NCBI RefSeq assembly: GCF_009914055.1
Contig: NZ_CP028271.1
Coordinates: 2,294,001 to 2,358,000, forward strand
Direction of reading: 5' to 3'
Source: Mixta intestinalis
GTDB taxonomy: Bacteria; Pseudomonadota; Gammaproteobacteria; Enterobacterales; Enterobacteriaceae
DNA length: 64,000 bases
Made by a program: the position numbers and the translations under genes. Under the pieces are notes generated by a model. It did not search any database. It had not been told where the DNA came from and saw only the letters and a list, made by a program, of their open reading frames with translations. This document shows positions 51,478-62,000 of this stretch, in pieces; the first letter of the stretch is position 1; each line of letters starts with the position of its first letter.

Positions 51478-52699
51478 GTAAACTCTCCGCAGGATCGATC
51501 TTCAACGCACGCAGTGCGCCAATCGCAGCAACGGCAAGCGCTACCGCCAGTACGCTCAACAGCGCAGCAATAAAATGACCGGCATCGAGGCGGCACACAA
51601 AGGCCTGCTCCGACAGCCCGCTGCCCAGCAGCAGGTTGAAAATATGGCTGCCCGCCAGGTAGAGCACGACACCAACGCCAAAGGCAGCGCCGGTGAGGCA
51701 CAGCGCCTGAATCATAATGAACAGGGTCACCGCCCGACGACGGAAACCCAACAGACGCAGCACCGCCATGTCTTTTCTTTTACGATCGATATTGGCAATA
51801 AAAGCGCCGATCAAAGAAGCGATGCAGCCTGACGCCGAGATCCAGGCGATCACCGCAAAAATGATCCCTAAAACCCGATCGATAGCGCGCACGGCCTCAA
51901 TTTGCGCGGCCTGCGTTACGGTTTCGATATGCTGCGTCGCCAGCCACTGCGCCAGCGGTGCGACATCGTCCAGCGAGGCGGCGTAGAGCCGGGCGCGGGA
52001 AAAACGCAGGCGCTCCCGTGGCGCTTCACCGTCGCTTACCGCCAGTAGAGGAACCTGAAAACCATCACGATAATCTTCCAGCGCCACCAGCAGCGGCAGC
52101 GAGACAAAAACCGCCGGGCGGCTAAAGCGCGCCTCCTCCAGTACGCCGCCAACGGTCAATGACAGCGAAGCGCGCTGATTTTGTCCGCTCAGTTTGCGAT
52201 TGACCAGCAGCCGGAAGCGTTCCCCCGTCTGAATACCGAGCCTGTGCGCCGCCTTTGCGCTCAGCACTGCCTGACCTTCCTGTGGCGTTTCCGTGATGCC
52301 GTGCAGCAGCGGATCGCCCACGGCTGTGGGGATCACTTCAGCTCCGGCGACAAAATGCTGGCTGTCGCGTACCAGATCGGCCTGCGTGTTAAGTGAGCGT
52401 GTTAAAGGGATAGAAAATCCCACCTCCTGACGCCGGGCCAGCTGCTCAAACCAGACGAGATCGTAGTTACCGTTTCCGGTCATGCGCACTTCACGCGTGC
52501 GCGGATCGTTCAGCAGATCGTGACGCAGCTGGCTAACAATGCCGTTTTTCAGGCCAAACAGCAGCAGCAGCGGCGCAATCACCGCTATCAGTGAGAAGAT
52601 AATGCACAGCGCCACCTTACGATCGTGGATTAAATCGCGTATCGCCATATGCAGCAACATACCTGGCACCGGACGCGTCTCAGGCGGCTTCAAAGACAC
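51467..52699 (-). CDS. ABC transporter permease, FtsX/LolC-MacB type
   Basis: 410 residues. One N-terminal helix (LCIIFSLIAVIAPLLLLFGL), a large periplasmic domain (about residues 60-260) and three C-terminal helices with the FtsX-like cytoplasmic loop NIDRKRKDMAVLRLLGFRRR. The end ALRALKIDPAESLREI is typical of MacB/LolCE permeases, which act on envelope substrates rather than importing nutrients. GTG at 52697-52699 is chosen because GGAGGGG lies just upstream; it overlaps the ATPase gene by 20 bases. Confidence 0.88.
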   Translation of the reverse strand: MSLKPPETRPVPGMLLHMAIRDLIHDRKVALCIIFSLIAVIAPLLLLFGLKNGIVSQLRHDLLNDPRTREVRMTGNGNYDLVWFEQLARRQEVGFSIPLTRSLNTQADLVRDSQHFVAGAEVIPTAVGDPLLHGITETPQEGQAVLSAKAAHRLGIQTGERFRLLVNRKLSGQNQRASLSLTVGGVLEEARFSRPAVFVSLPLLVALEDYRDGFQVPLLAVSDGEAPRERLRFSRARLYAASLDDVAPLAQWLATQHIETVTQAAQIEAVRAIDRVLGIIFAVIAWISASGCIASLIGAFIANIDRKRKDMAVLRLLGFRRRAVTLFIMIQALCLTGAAFGVGVVLYLAGSHIFNLLLGSGLSEQAFVCRLDAGHFIAALLSVLAVALAVAAIGALRALKIDPAESLREI

Positions 52700-53366
52700 T
52701 TTGCCCCTCCCGCATGCAGGCACGATAACCACGCAGGCCGAAATCGGCTACCCGCTGCCAGTCATGACTGACGATCACCGCCGCCATCTCCAGCGATTGC
52801 ACCATCTCAATCATCAGCGCAAAGAGCCGTCCGGCATTGTCAGGATCGAGCGCCGCCGTAGGCTCATCCGCCAGCAGCAGACGCGGCTGATGCGCGATCG
52901 CTCGTACAAAAGCGACCCGCTGGCGTTCACCAATAGACAGACGTGAGGGCATCTGTTTGAGTAACGGGCCAATTCCCAGCCGCTCGATAGCGGTATCCAG
53001 CCAGGGAGTGGTGGCCGTTAATCCCACCAGCCGCCTTGCCAGCATGATATTTTCCCACACCGAAAGCCACGGCAGTAACCCGCCATGCTGCAACACAAAG
53101 CCCAGCTCCCGCGCACGAATCATCGCCAGCGCAGCCTCATCTTCCGCCAGCAGTGGCGCGGCGATATCGCGCTCACCCAAACGGTACTCAGCAAGGTGCT
53201 GTGGACGAAGAATCGCCCCCATCATCTCCAGCAGCGTACTTTTTCCGCAGCCGCTGGGGCCGGTTAAGGCCACCACTTCCCCCTGGGTCAGGGTCAGCTC
53301 CGGCAGCGAAACCTGATAGCCCTGTGTCCCGCCCCGACGGATCGCCATGTCACGTATGCACAGCAT
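52680..53366 (-). CDS. ABC transporter ATPase, LolD/MacB type
   Basis: 228 residues with Walker A GPSGCGKSTLLEMMGAIL, Q-loop FVLQHGGLLPWLSVWENIML, signature LSIGERQRVAFVRAI, Walker B LLLADEPTAALD and switch His in IVSHDW. It pairs with the following FtsX-type permease. The start overlaps the stop of the VWA gene (TGATG). ABC pairs of this class move lipoproteins or transmit ATP hydrolysis to periplasmic partners; the partners here are probably the exported VWA and FGE proteins. Confidence 0.9.
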   Translation of the reverse strand: MLCIRDMAIRRGGTQGYQVSLPELTLTQGEVVALTGPSGCGKSTLLEMMGAILRPQHLAEYRLGERDIAAPLLAEDEAALAMIRARELGFVLQHGGLLPWLSVWENIMLARRLVGLTATTPWLDTAIERLGIGPLLKQMPSRLSIGERQRVAFVRAIAHQPRLLLADEPTAALDPDNAGRLFALMIEMVQSLEMAAVIVSHDWQRVADFGLRGYRACMREGQSVFEAA

Positions 53367-55321
53367 CAGGGCAGGTTTTCCAGCGGCACCGGATAGACGT
53401 AATCTCTGGGATCGCTGTCCGGTGCCAGCGCTACCCAGCGATCGACATCCTGGTTATAACGCTGATAGTAATTAAGCTTGGTGTTAAGGCGACGAATAAA
53501 GCGTTCCTGCTCCAGGCCGTCCCAGCTTTTCCAGGTTTCCTCATCAAGGCTCAGCACTTCACTCAGGTAGGGCAACCCTTCGATATACTCGCCCAGCAGC
53601 CCCATTTCACCGAGACGGGTGGCATCTTTTCCTTTCGCCTGATGCGGATCGTTGCCCATGGTCGCCGCCAGCGAGCGCAGGCTGGTAAACATATCATCCG
53701 GCGAAATCAGCCCTTCGTTAGCAGCATCGACGATTTTTTTCATCACGTCGCTGAGGTCGCTTAGCTCACTTTTGGTCAACAGCACCCGTACTTCCGTTGC
53801 CGGAATATTCTGGTTAACCAGATCGCGATCGCTAATCCAGGATTTAAATACCGGCGGTACCTGCGTGCCCTGCTTCTCACCGAGATAAGCCAGGCGCATC
53901 GCATTACTCAACTTTTCCGCATCGCTTAACAGCGGATCGGCTTTCTTACCGGCATACTCCTCGCTGGCACCCAACGCGCTGCCCGCCGTTTCTTCTCCGC
54001 TCCAGGCGGTTTTAATTTGCCCGGTAATGGCGTTGGCCAGGTTATCCACCATGGCACCGAAGCTGTTCAGATCGCCGGAGTCGATAGGGTAATAAAGCGG
54101 CTTGTGCAGGAAGGGATTCAGCGTCAGATCCTGATATTGCGCCTCCGCTGAAGCATGGTTTTTCTTGCCACCGGGCGTTTTCAGGTGCATAGCATAGAGT
54201 GCGACACCGCGCCAGGCCGCCTCCTGCCGCACCTGCGCGGCATCAAGATGAGTTGAGGAGAGGTTGTCCGTCCCTTCCAGCGCACCGGCATCGGTAATCA
54301 GCACCACGTAACGAGCACCAAACTGCGTCCAGTCCACCTTATCCAGCGCCAGCATTACGCCGCCATAGGCATCCTCATCCACTTTGCTGCTCGATACCGT
54401 TGCCTGCCTGAGATCGTGTACTTTGGCGAGAAAATCTTTGCCGTCTTTTACCGTACCGGGATCGACATACATTTTGCTGTCATATTCCAGCCCCGGCACC
54501 GCTTTTACGCTGGAACGATAGGCCACCAGACCAAATTTCACCTGATCAAGAAGCTGCTCTTTTTCAATGCGCTGATAGATTTTATCGATCGCCTGTTTGG
54601 TACGCTCAATGTACGGTCCCATGGAGATTGTGGAGTCGATGACAAAAACCACGGAGGCGGAGAACCCCTTCATCATATTTTTATCATCCGGCGTCTTACC
54701 GGCAGCGGCAGCAGATCCTTTTTCACTTACCGAGGCGACATTAAGCACCCGCACCTGATAGCCCGTATCGGTAAACACATCATCCGAACCCAACACCGGC
54801 AGCAGATAGAAGCTTTTCAACTGATTAACCATATAATCCGGCTCGCGGGCCAATACCTGCGGCACCGGTTTCTGGTTCTGCAAATCCTTCAGTATCGGAT
54901 CCAGCGCCGCGGCGGGATCCGGATTGTTAAGCAGCGTCTCCACATCGTTTTTATCACGAAAAAACAGCATTGGATGACGCCCTGCGGGGTTGGTAAACGC
55001 CAGCGTAAGCTGCATTTTCCAGTCAACGGTACAGGAAGATTTTAACCAACCGGAAAGGTGACCAAAGCTGTCCGGACCGACCTGTAGCCATTCCTCCTGC
55101 CCCTGCATATGGCGCTGGTAAACATAGAAGCGGCTAAACGCCGGTTGCTCTTTGCCGCCTGCGCCCGGCTGGGGCGCTAACTCACAGCCAGGCGAGGTTA
55201 AAACACGTTGATACAGGGTGCGTTTGCCTTCCTGCAACAGCGGCTTCCCGGCATCCGCATAGGCCGGAAGCGTAGAGAGGGCCGCGCAGAGCAGTCCGCT
55301 AAACCAATAGATAGATTTCAT
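53366..55321 (-). CDS. Exported VWA-domain protein of the srf-type operon
   Basis: 651 residues with signal peptide MKSIYWFSGLLCAALSTLPA. A von Willebrand factor A domain spans about residues 220-420, with MIDAS motif VVFVIDSTISM, downstream EDAYGGVMLALDKVDW and RYVVLITDAGALEGT. VWA domains bind protein partners through a metal ion. The C-terminal 200 residues are helical (YLGEKQGTQVPPVFKSWISD; LPYLSEVLSLDEETWKSWDG). An SH3-like N-terminal part (about 30-115) may precede it. Nine bases separate it from the upstream membrane protein. Confidence 0.87.
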   Translation of the reverse strand: MKSIYWFSGLLCAALSTLPAYADAGKPLLQEGKRTLYQRVLTSPGCELAPQPGAGGKEQPAFSRFYVYQRHMQGQEEWLQVGPDSFGHLSGWLKSSCTVDWKMQLTLAFTNPAGRHPMLFFRDKNDVETLLNNPDPAAALDPILKDLQNQKPVPQVLAREPDYMVNQLKSFYLLPVLGSDDVFTDTGYQVRVLNVASVSEKGSAAAAGKTPDDKNMMKGFSASVVFVIDSTISMGPYIERTKQAIDKIYQRIEKEQLLDQVKFGLVAYRSSVKAVPGLEYDSKMYVDPGTVKDGKDFLAKVHDLRQATVSSSKVDEDAYGGVMLALDKVDWTQFGARYVVLITDAGALEGTDNLSSTHLDAAQVRQEAAWRGVALYAMHLKTPGGKKNHASAEAQYQDLTLNPFLHKPLYYPIDSGDLNSFGAMVDNLANAITGQIKTAWSGEETAGSALGASEEYAGKKADPLLSDAEKLSNAMRLAYLGEKQGTQVPPVFKSWISDRDLVNQNIPATEVRVLLTKSELSDLSDVMKKIVDAANEGLISPDDMFTSLRSLAATMGNDPHQAKGKDATRLGEMGLLGEYIEGLPYLSEVLSLDEETWKSWDGLEQERFIRRLNTKLNYYQRYNQDVDRWVALAPDSDPRDYVYPVPLENLP

Positions 55322-55330
55322 CCCGTTGTC

Positions 55331-56356
55331 CTATTTTTTCAGCTCGGCGATACGCGCTTTGGCCTCTTTATTTTGTGCATCCTGGTTGACGACCGCTTCA
55401 TACCAGTAAATGGCCGTAGGTACGTCAGGGCTAAAGCAGCCATCGGCCTCAGCCGTTTGCGGATCGTATTCCTGGGCATAGCGCATCGCCATTTGTGTAT
55501 CCCCAGCCTGTGCTTTATAGGCGTATAGCCGCTGGGCGATAGCGCAATGCTTATCCGCTTTGGCTTTTGTTATCACCTCAAGGAGCCGGGCGCTGCTCGG
55601 CTGGCTACGCAAGCAGCCCTTCACAAACTCCAGCTCGCTGAGGCTGGACATCAAATCATCGCCGCAGGGTCCACTTACTTTTGTCACGACTGGGGCGGCA
55701 GGTGCAGGGACAGGCACGGCGGCAACAGGCGCGGGTGTTTCCGGGGCGCGCAAGAACCACCACAGCGCGACGGCAATAATCAGCAAACAAAGGATGATTA
55801 AAAGTAATGCTCCGCTTTTTTTCGCTGCGGCAGGCGACGGTGCAGCTGCTGGCAGCGGTTGCAGCTCCGGCTGTGGCTGTGGTGCAGGCTGTGGTTCTGA
55901 TTCAGGTTCTGGTTCAGGCTCTGTTACCGGCTCAGGTAGTGGCGCTTCCGGCTGTTGAACCGGTGCGTCATTCAACGTATGAACATTCACCGGCAGCGGG
56001 TTTTCCCCTCCGGCCTGCGAAGTTAGCAAGCCATCGCTCATCATAAGGATGCCTGCGTCACGCGTTGCCTCATCTTTGATGGTGATGCGATAGGCGGCCT
56101 GGCGATTTGCCAGTAACGGATCGAGCAGCGACGGGCCGATCTGTACGCCAGGTACGCCTTCCTCCAGCATCAACGTAGGCAGTGCCAGGAAAACTTCACC
56201 GCTGCCCCACTGTCCATTGCCGTCCAGATACAGGTTATCCTGGTTACGCAACACCGAGATGGTGACGCCTTCCGTTCCACCTTTCCACGCCCGCAGTATG
56301 AGTTGCGCATAGCCTGGCACCACGGGATTCAGGGCTTTGAGTTCTGGTTTGATCAC
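55331..56356 (-). CDS. Single-pass membrane protein with Pro/Glu linker
   Basis: 341 residues, no signal peptide. An N-terminal globular domain (about 1-125; YAQLILRAWKGGTEGVTISV), a long Pro-Glu-Gln linker (about 130-178), one membrane helix (about 181-203; ALLLIILCLLIIAVALWWFL), a second Pro-Ala linker and a C-terminal Sel1/TPR-like domain (IAQRLYAYKAQAGDTQMAMR; AIYWYEAVVNQDAQNKEAKA). The linkers could span between cytoplasmic and periplasmic parts of the machine. GTG start at 56356; it lies 6 bases after srfC. Confidence 0.8.
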   Translation of the reverse strand: MIKPELKALNPVVPGYAQLILRAWKGGTEGVTISVLRNQDNLYLDGNGQWGSGEVFLALPTLMLEEGVPGVQIGPSLLDPLLANRQAAYRITIKDEATRDAGILMMSDGLLTSQAGGENPLPVNVHTLNDAPVQQPEAPLPEPVTEPEPEPESEPQPAPQPQPELQPLPAAAPSPAAAKKSGALLLIILCLLIIAVALWWFLRAPETPAPVAAVPVPAPAAPVVTKVSGPCGDDLMSSLSELEFVKGCLRSQPSSARLLEVITKAKADKHCAIAQRLYAYKAQAGDTQMAMRYAQEYDPQTAEADGCFSPDVPTAIYWYEAVVNQDAQNKEAKARIAELKK

Positions 56357-56362
56357 CTGGTA

Positions 56363-59029
56363 TTACTCCTGTGAAGTCTGAATAAGGCGAATGATGGTGC
56401 CCAGCCTGTCATTCTGTGCCACGCTGATTTCCCGTCCGGCGGAATGCCCGGCGTTTTCCGTAATAAGCGACTCCAGCCCAACCAGCCAGTCGATGATAAA
56501 AATGGCGGTATAGTTGAGCTGCTGCGGCGTCAGGTGCGCCAGGCGTTCATCATCTTTCCATACCACGCTGTCACACTGCGCAGGACGGGTAAAAATGGGC
56601 TGTTCGGGCATATTCAGGCGTACCGGACGTTTTGCTTCCGGCACCTCCAGATAGCCAAGCCAGGTAATAAAATCGCCCATGACGTGCAACACGCGTGACA
56701 CCTGACGATCGACCAGACGTTCACGCCGCACGCCCGCCTGTTCGGTATTAGTCATTACGGCTACCAGCTTTTCTTCCAGGCGCAGGCGCAGCAGCCCGGT
56801 AATCAGCTCATCCGCCAGCACATCGACAATACGACGCGGTAAATTGATGTAGTTCAGCATCGCCGGGGTTTCCGACAGGCCACGCAGGTGGTTGATCCAG
56901 TGCTGGACGCTCTGGTGAGCGAAGGCAACTTCATGGCTGTGGGTAACGGCGGCTGGCGCATCGGCACCGAAGGCATCGCCCACGCCGATATCAAAAAAGT
57001 CTGCTTCTTCAGGATCTTCTTCCTGAACCGGCAGCGTGGTTTGTTGCAGATAGAGCGCTTGCAGATCGCGGCGCGTCGGCACCAGACGCGCCAGCAACTC
57101 GCCGTGCATGCCGCTACGTTTTTTCAATGCGGCAAGAATTTCCTGAGCGATCTGGGCTTTTTTAGCTACCTCTTCTTCACCATCCGGCTGATACCAGTTG
57201 CCCAGTCCACCTTCCACCAGCTCATGGCGAATCTCCTGTAACTGTTCGGCTATGCGTTCCAGTTTCACCTCCGGGCGTGCAACCCGGCTCAGATAGTCAG
57301 CCATACGGCGCATGCCGCCATCGTTCAGCTTGAGCATGGCGTCCCAGGCTTCATCGGCGTGCGCGATATAGCGGTTAACCGCTTCATCATCAAGAAAGGT
57401 TTTGCGCATCAACGCCAGCTGCGCTGTGTTTTCCTCACTAAACTCCGCCTCATCGCCCGCTTTTATACGGATAAACGGCGTTTGCTGACGCGGCTTACGC
57501 ACCAGGAAGGTGTTATTAAATGCCTGGCCGGGTGACCACTCCTGCATCCATTTGTACTGACCAAAACGCTCCGTCATCGCCATTTTGATCATGCCACCCT
57601 GCCCCCAGTATTGACGCAGCAGGGCTTCGTCATGCGCCAGACCTTGCGTGATACGCAGATCGAACATGGTGAGCGCCCAGATCAGGCCGGGTAAACGACG
57701 CCCACGGGCTTCGGCATCTTTCCCCTGGGTATAGCGGATCCATTCATCCAGCACACCGCCAACCTCTTTCACATCTGACTGCTTGGTGGAGGCAGTACAG
57801 ACCACCAGCACGTTCATCTCCTGGTTTTCGGTGTAGCGTTCAAACAGGTAAGCAACTTTGCCGCGCAAAATCAGCTGCGCCAGCGGGTTACTCTCTTCGC
57901 TATTCACCGCACGCCGGATATCGTCCATTGATTCCACGCCCAGGCGACCGCGATAGCCGGGAAAATCGAGCAGATCGACCGTTTCAAACAGCGGCTCACG
58001 GGTCGAGGCGACCAGCGGAATATGTAGTTCCACCGTTAACGCAGTCAGTTCGGCGAGAGACAGCGTAACCGGGGCCGCGATTTGGCCTTCCAGCACCGGA
58101 CAGACCTCCACGCGTGCATCAGTCTCTTTATTCAGGCGCTCCAGCATATCGACGTTCATAATGCTGTCGTACTGCACCAGCAGGCCGTTCTCTTCGCGTA
58201 CCAGCGTCGTTAACGGTGCCCGCACTTCCTGCGCACCGCTGAGGCGTTGCAGCGTCTGCGCAAAGCGGATATACGCCTCGGTCAGCTCCGCTACATCGCC
58301 CCACAGCACGGAAAAAAGCTGCCCACGATCTTCCGGTGCCAGCCACGGTGCCAGCGCAATCGCCTGCGGCCAGTAGTTCAGCGCCAGACGGCTCTGGCTT
58401 TTCTCCGCATGACGGATAAGGTAATCCCACAGCGAGACCACATCATCTTCACTCACGCCCGGAACCCGCGCGGGGCGGCGACGTTTTGCCAGCATCGCCA
58501 GCAGATCGTTCATGCGCGCGTCGTCATACTGCCAGTCAAATTTCTCCTGATTAAAATCGTGAATAAACGCGTTGGCGAGAATTTTACCCATTTCCATTTC
58601 GCTGAAGAGTTGCAGCGTTACCGGCCAACGCTCATCCCCGTCAATTGCACGTCGGCTAAAGCGCGTCACCAGGCCGGTGGCTTCTTTACCACCGCCGGGC
58701 GGATTAATATGGGTCAGAAAATCGAGCTGGCTGCCGCCGAGACGGGTTTCCAGCTTGCCGTTCTCACCGGCGGCCAGCGCCGAAATTAGGTAGGATTTAC
58801 CCGCCTGCGACAGGCCAAAAAAACCAATGGTCATCGGTTTTGCCGCCGCCTGTGCCAGACGGCGCGCCTTATTGCGGCTGCGGCGCAAATTAATGGTTAA
58901 GCGATCCGCTTCGGTATTCAGACGTGGCGCGTCCTGACGCACCGCTGCAATCCAGTCAATCGCCTGGCCCGCGCCGCGTTCAACGCTCTGCCAGCTGTGA
59001 ATAATTTGCTCAGGATTCATGCTGCTCAT
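56363..59029 (-). CDS. srfC: SrfC family large P-loop NTPase
   Basis: 888 residues, putative virulence effector SrfC family. Walker A GFFGLSQAGKSYLISALA (K78, S79) and a DxxG-type switch DLLDFPGYRGRLG near residue 355 indicate a dynamin- or septin-like GTPase. Helical regions follow (LLARLVPTRRDLQALYLQQT; RIVDVLADELITGLLRLRLE). No signal peptide. In Salmonella the srfABC genes were reported as SsrB-regulated; the molecular role is not established. ATG overlaps the srfB stop by one base. Confidence 0.88.
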   Translation of the reverse strand: MSSMNPEQIIHSWQSVERGAGQAIDWIAAVRQDAPRLNTEADRLTINLRRSRNKARRLAQAAAKPMTIGFFGLSQAGKSYLISALAAGENGKLETRLGGSQLDFLTHINPPGGGKEATGLVTRFSRRAIDGDERWPVTLQLFSEMEMGKILANAFIHDFNQEKFDWQYDDARMNDLLAMLAKRRRPARVPGVSEDDVVSLWDYLIRHAEKSQSRLALNYWPQAIALAPWLAPEDRGQLFSVLWGDVAELTEAYIRFAQTLQRLSGAQEVRAPLTTLVREENGLLVQYDSIMNVDMLERLNKETDARVEVCPVLEGQIAAPVTLSLAELTALTVELHIPLVASTREPLFETVDLLDFPGYRGRLGVESMDDIRRAVNSEESNPLAQLILRGKVAYLFERYTENQEMNVLVVCTASTKQSDVKEVGGVLDEWIRYTQGKDAEARGRRLPGLIWALTMFDLRITQGLAHDEALLRQYWGQGGMIKMAMTERFGQYKWMQEWSPGQAFNNTFLVRKPRQQTPFIRIKAGDEAEFSEENTAQLALMRKTFLDDEAVNRYIAHADEAWDAMLKLNDGGMRRMADYLSRVARPEVKLERIAEQLQEIRHELVEGGLGNWYQPDGEEEVAKKAQIAQEILAALKKRSGMHGELLARLVPTRRDLQALYLQQTTLPVQEEDPEEADFFDIGVGDAFGADAPAAVTHSHEVAFAHQSVQHWINHLRGLSETPAMLNYINLPRRIVDVLADELITGLLRLRLEEKLVAVMTNTEQAGVRRERLVDRQVSRVLHVMGDFITWLGYLEVPEAKRPVRLNMPEQPIFTRPAQCDSVVWKDDERLAHLTPQQLNYTAIFIIDWLVGLESLITENAGHSAGREISVAQNDRLGTIIRLIQTSQE

Positions 59030-62000
59030 TAGCTCTTAATGCTCCCGCTATCCAGCCAGTAATGGGTTTCACCCATACCGTTACCGACCATGGTGTTCAA
59101 CTGAAACGCCACATCTTTGCGTCCGTAGTTCCGTCTGGCGTTTTCCATCTCCAGCGATTCAATACGGAATCGTTCCGGGCTGACCGCCTCTTCACCGTTT
59201 CTCGGACGGCCCTGTTCCGCCATCAGCTCAATGCGCATCACCGCATCGCCCGCCAGCTCGCTACCCAGCTCAGGGTTAACGATCTTCAGGGTATAAAGGG
59301 CGGAGGCGGGCCAGCGTTCGTTATCCAGCTGGCGGAAACCAATACGTACTTCGCCGCGGGACTCAAAAGCCTGGCCCTGCGGTAGCTGGAAATTGGGCGC
59401 ATCGAGATCGATATCGCGGTAGAAGACATTGCTGTCTTTAATCACGTTATTGCCGTCCAGCATGCCCAGATAGCGGATCGTGGAGTAGGCGTTAAAATTG
59501 ACCGCACGGAAGTAGAAGTTATTAAGCCTGGATTTTTCCGCCAGCAGACAGAGCATGGCCCCCACCACCGCTGTCGATTTCGGATCGTCAATACAGCCTT
59601 TTTTATTAAACGGATACCAGCCGCCGGTTTCATAACCGTGCAGCGGCAATACACGTGATGGCGGCACCGGCTGGAGCTGACGTATCAGCGCCTGAATGCC
59701 CGGCAAACGCGATGGACGTCCGGTCAACAGCAATACATCGCAGTTGTAATGCCAGAGCACCTCGCAAAGCGCACGCAGGCTGTGGCAGATATTCATCCGT
59801 CCGTTGCGTGGATCGATAAATTCGTTGTGCAGGCGCGCCAGATCTACCTCAAGCGGCACATTAAGAATGGAGAACGGCGCTTCGCTGGCTAGCTGCCCGT
59901 GGCGAACCACCTCATTAACGTAATCCTGGACTTTTTCCGTCGGCGTATTGTCAGCCAGCAGTTCGCGGAACGTGAAATTCAACACCTCGCGTCCGTTTTC
60001 CGGCCTGTATTCTTCATAGCGATGCAGAATTGCCAGCGCCAGCGGCGCGAAAACTTGCAGGGTCAGCTGCTGACGCAGTACCTGTTTACCCGCCTCAATG
60101 GATTCGCTGCCGAACAGCTGCGACATCATCGCCTCAGCAGCCATATCGCTGTGTCCGACCTGCATCATTGCCGCCTTAACCGCAGGCTGTAGGTAAAGCC
60201 GGATCACATCAAGCAAAATATCATCGCCCGCTACCTTGAAACCCTCACGGAACAGCTGCTTCGGCGTGATACGTACGTTAATGCCCTGCCCTTCATCAAG
60301 GGTGTAACGGGAGATCACCAGATCGGTAGTGCCACCGCCGATATCAATCGAAGCGATTTTCAGGCTGCGCTTATCGCCTGCGGTAATCTGATTATCCAGC
60401 CGCCGGGTAGCGGCAAAAAACTCGTCGGTACGGCCACCAAAATAGGTTTGCGTTTCGTTGTAGAGGTAAACCAGCTGTCCGCAGGTGGCTTCGTCCCACT
60501 TAACATGGACGCCGGGATGAGGATGCTTCAGCTGGTCGTTATCGTCGCCTTCATAATCGATCTCTTCCCAGCCCAGCGCTTTCCACACCAGACGAATAGC
60601 ATCGTGCATGCACTGTTCAAAGATGGCGCGCTCAGGTTTTGGCATCGCCGGGGGTACGGTCATAATCACATTACGCAGGCGACGCGGCGTGCTGGCATGA
60701 TTCATTTTCAGGCGCTGCGCCGGGCTGTTAATCTGCATCAACGCCTGGCTCAGCACTTCTGACAGCATCATCATCATCAACGAGCTGCGACTGTATACCG
60801 GCGAGAACACCGGCATGCGCTCATCTTCTTGCAGACGGATTAACAACCGCCCCTGATCGTTGAGCATATAGAGCAGCGGTGCGGCGGTTGCCAGCGGTTC
60901 ACGATCGGACTTAACAAAGGCCTGGCTGAATCGCCAGCCGGGAGAATAGGGTTGGTTATCCCACAGGTAACGTTTCGGGCTGGAAATACCGGTTGACCCT
61001 TCAGTACCGAGACGTTGTGCCGCCATACGAAACGCTTCGCCACCAACGCGCCCAATCGTCGGCCAGGTAAAGGCATCGTTACGCCCGCTTTTCAGCGAAA
61101 AATCCTGCTTGCCGAACTCTGCCTGAGCAAACTCAAGGCGGCTGTCAAACGGCTCGTTATAGACAAACTGTGGCTGGCTTAAATCACGCAGTTGCAGCTG
61201 ATAAAGCTGCGACAGCCCTTTGTTATCATCGCGGTGTTCCTCAATCAGAATGCCGCAGCTGCGTGAGTTACCGATATCCAGTACCAAATCAACCGGAATC
61301 GCCGTATCGCGAATTTTGACGTCGTTAATTTGCACTTCAGGCACGGCGATCGTGGTCGTCAGCACGTGCAGCAAATTCAGGTAATGCGCCTGATGTTCTT
61401 TGAGCGCCAGCTTCTCTTCATTATCTTCATAATGCTGATGCAGTACCTCGCGCGCCTGCGAGGTATAGACATCCCGCAGCCACTCATCTACCCACGAAAG
61501 CGTTAAAAAGCTTTCCATTTCCTGAGGATGGCTGGCCAACGCAAAGCCTGCGCCGGAGCGAACGTCATCCTCGCCAGGGGCAAGGTATTGAGTATGTTCG
61601 CGATCCGGGAATATTTTGGTATCAAAAATCAGTGTTGCACGCCAGGTATTGCCTTTTTCATCCGGCTCCGGCAGCTGATGAAACTGTATGCGCGACCAGT
61701 TTGTCGGCCCCTGCGCAAACGCTCTGGGCGGATTAAAGCGAAAGAACGGCAGCGGCAGCCAGATGCCCTGATACAGCCGCAAGGATTCTTCTGTCGCCAG
61801 CGAATAATCCGGCACGGCGTTACGCGGGGATTCATTGTCTGTGGCCGGAATTTGATATTTATCTTCGCGCTCGTTGTAAACCAGACGCAGTACCGCACCC
61901 TCTCCCTGCTGGCGCAAAAACTCGCCATACTCTTTGCGTTCCGGCAGCGTAAAGGCAAAGTCAAGAAACTGAATCCCGCTGTCACGGATAAGTTTGACCT

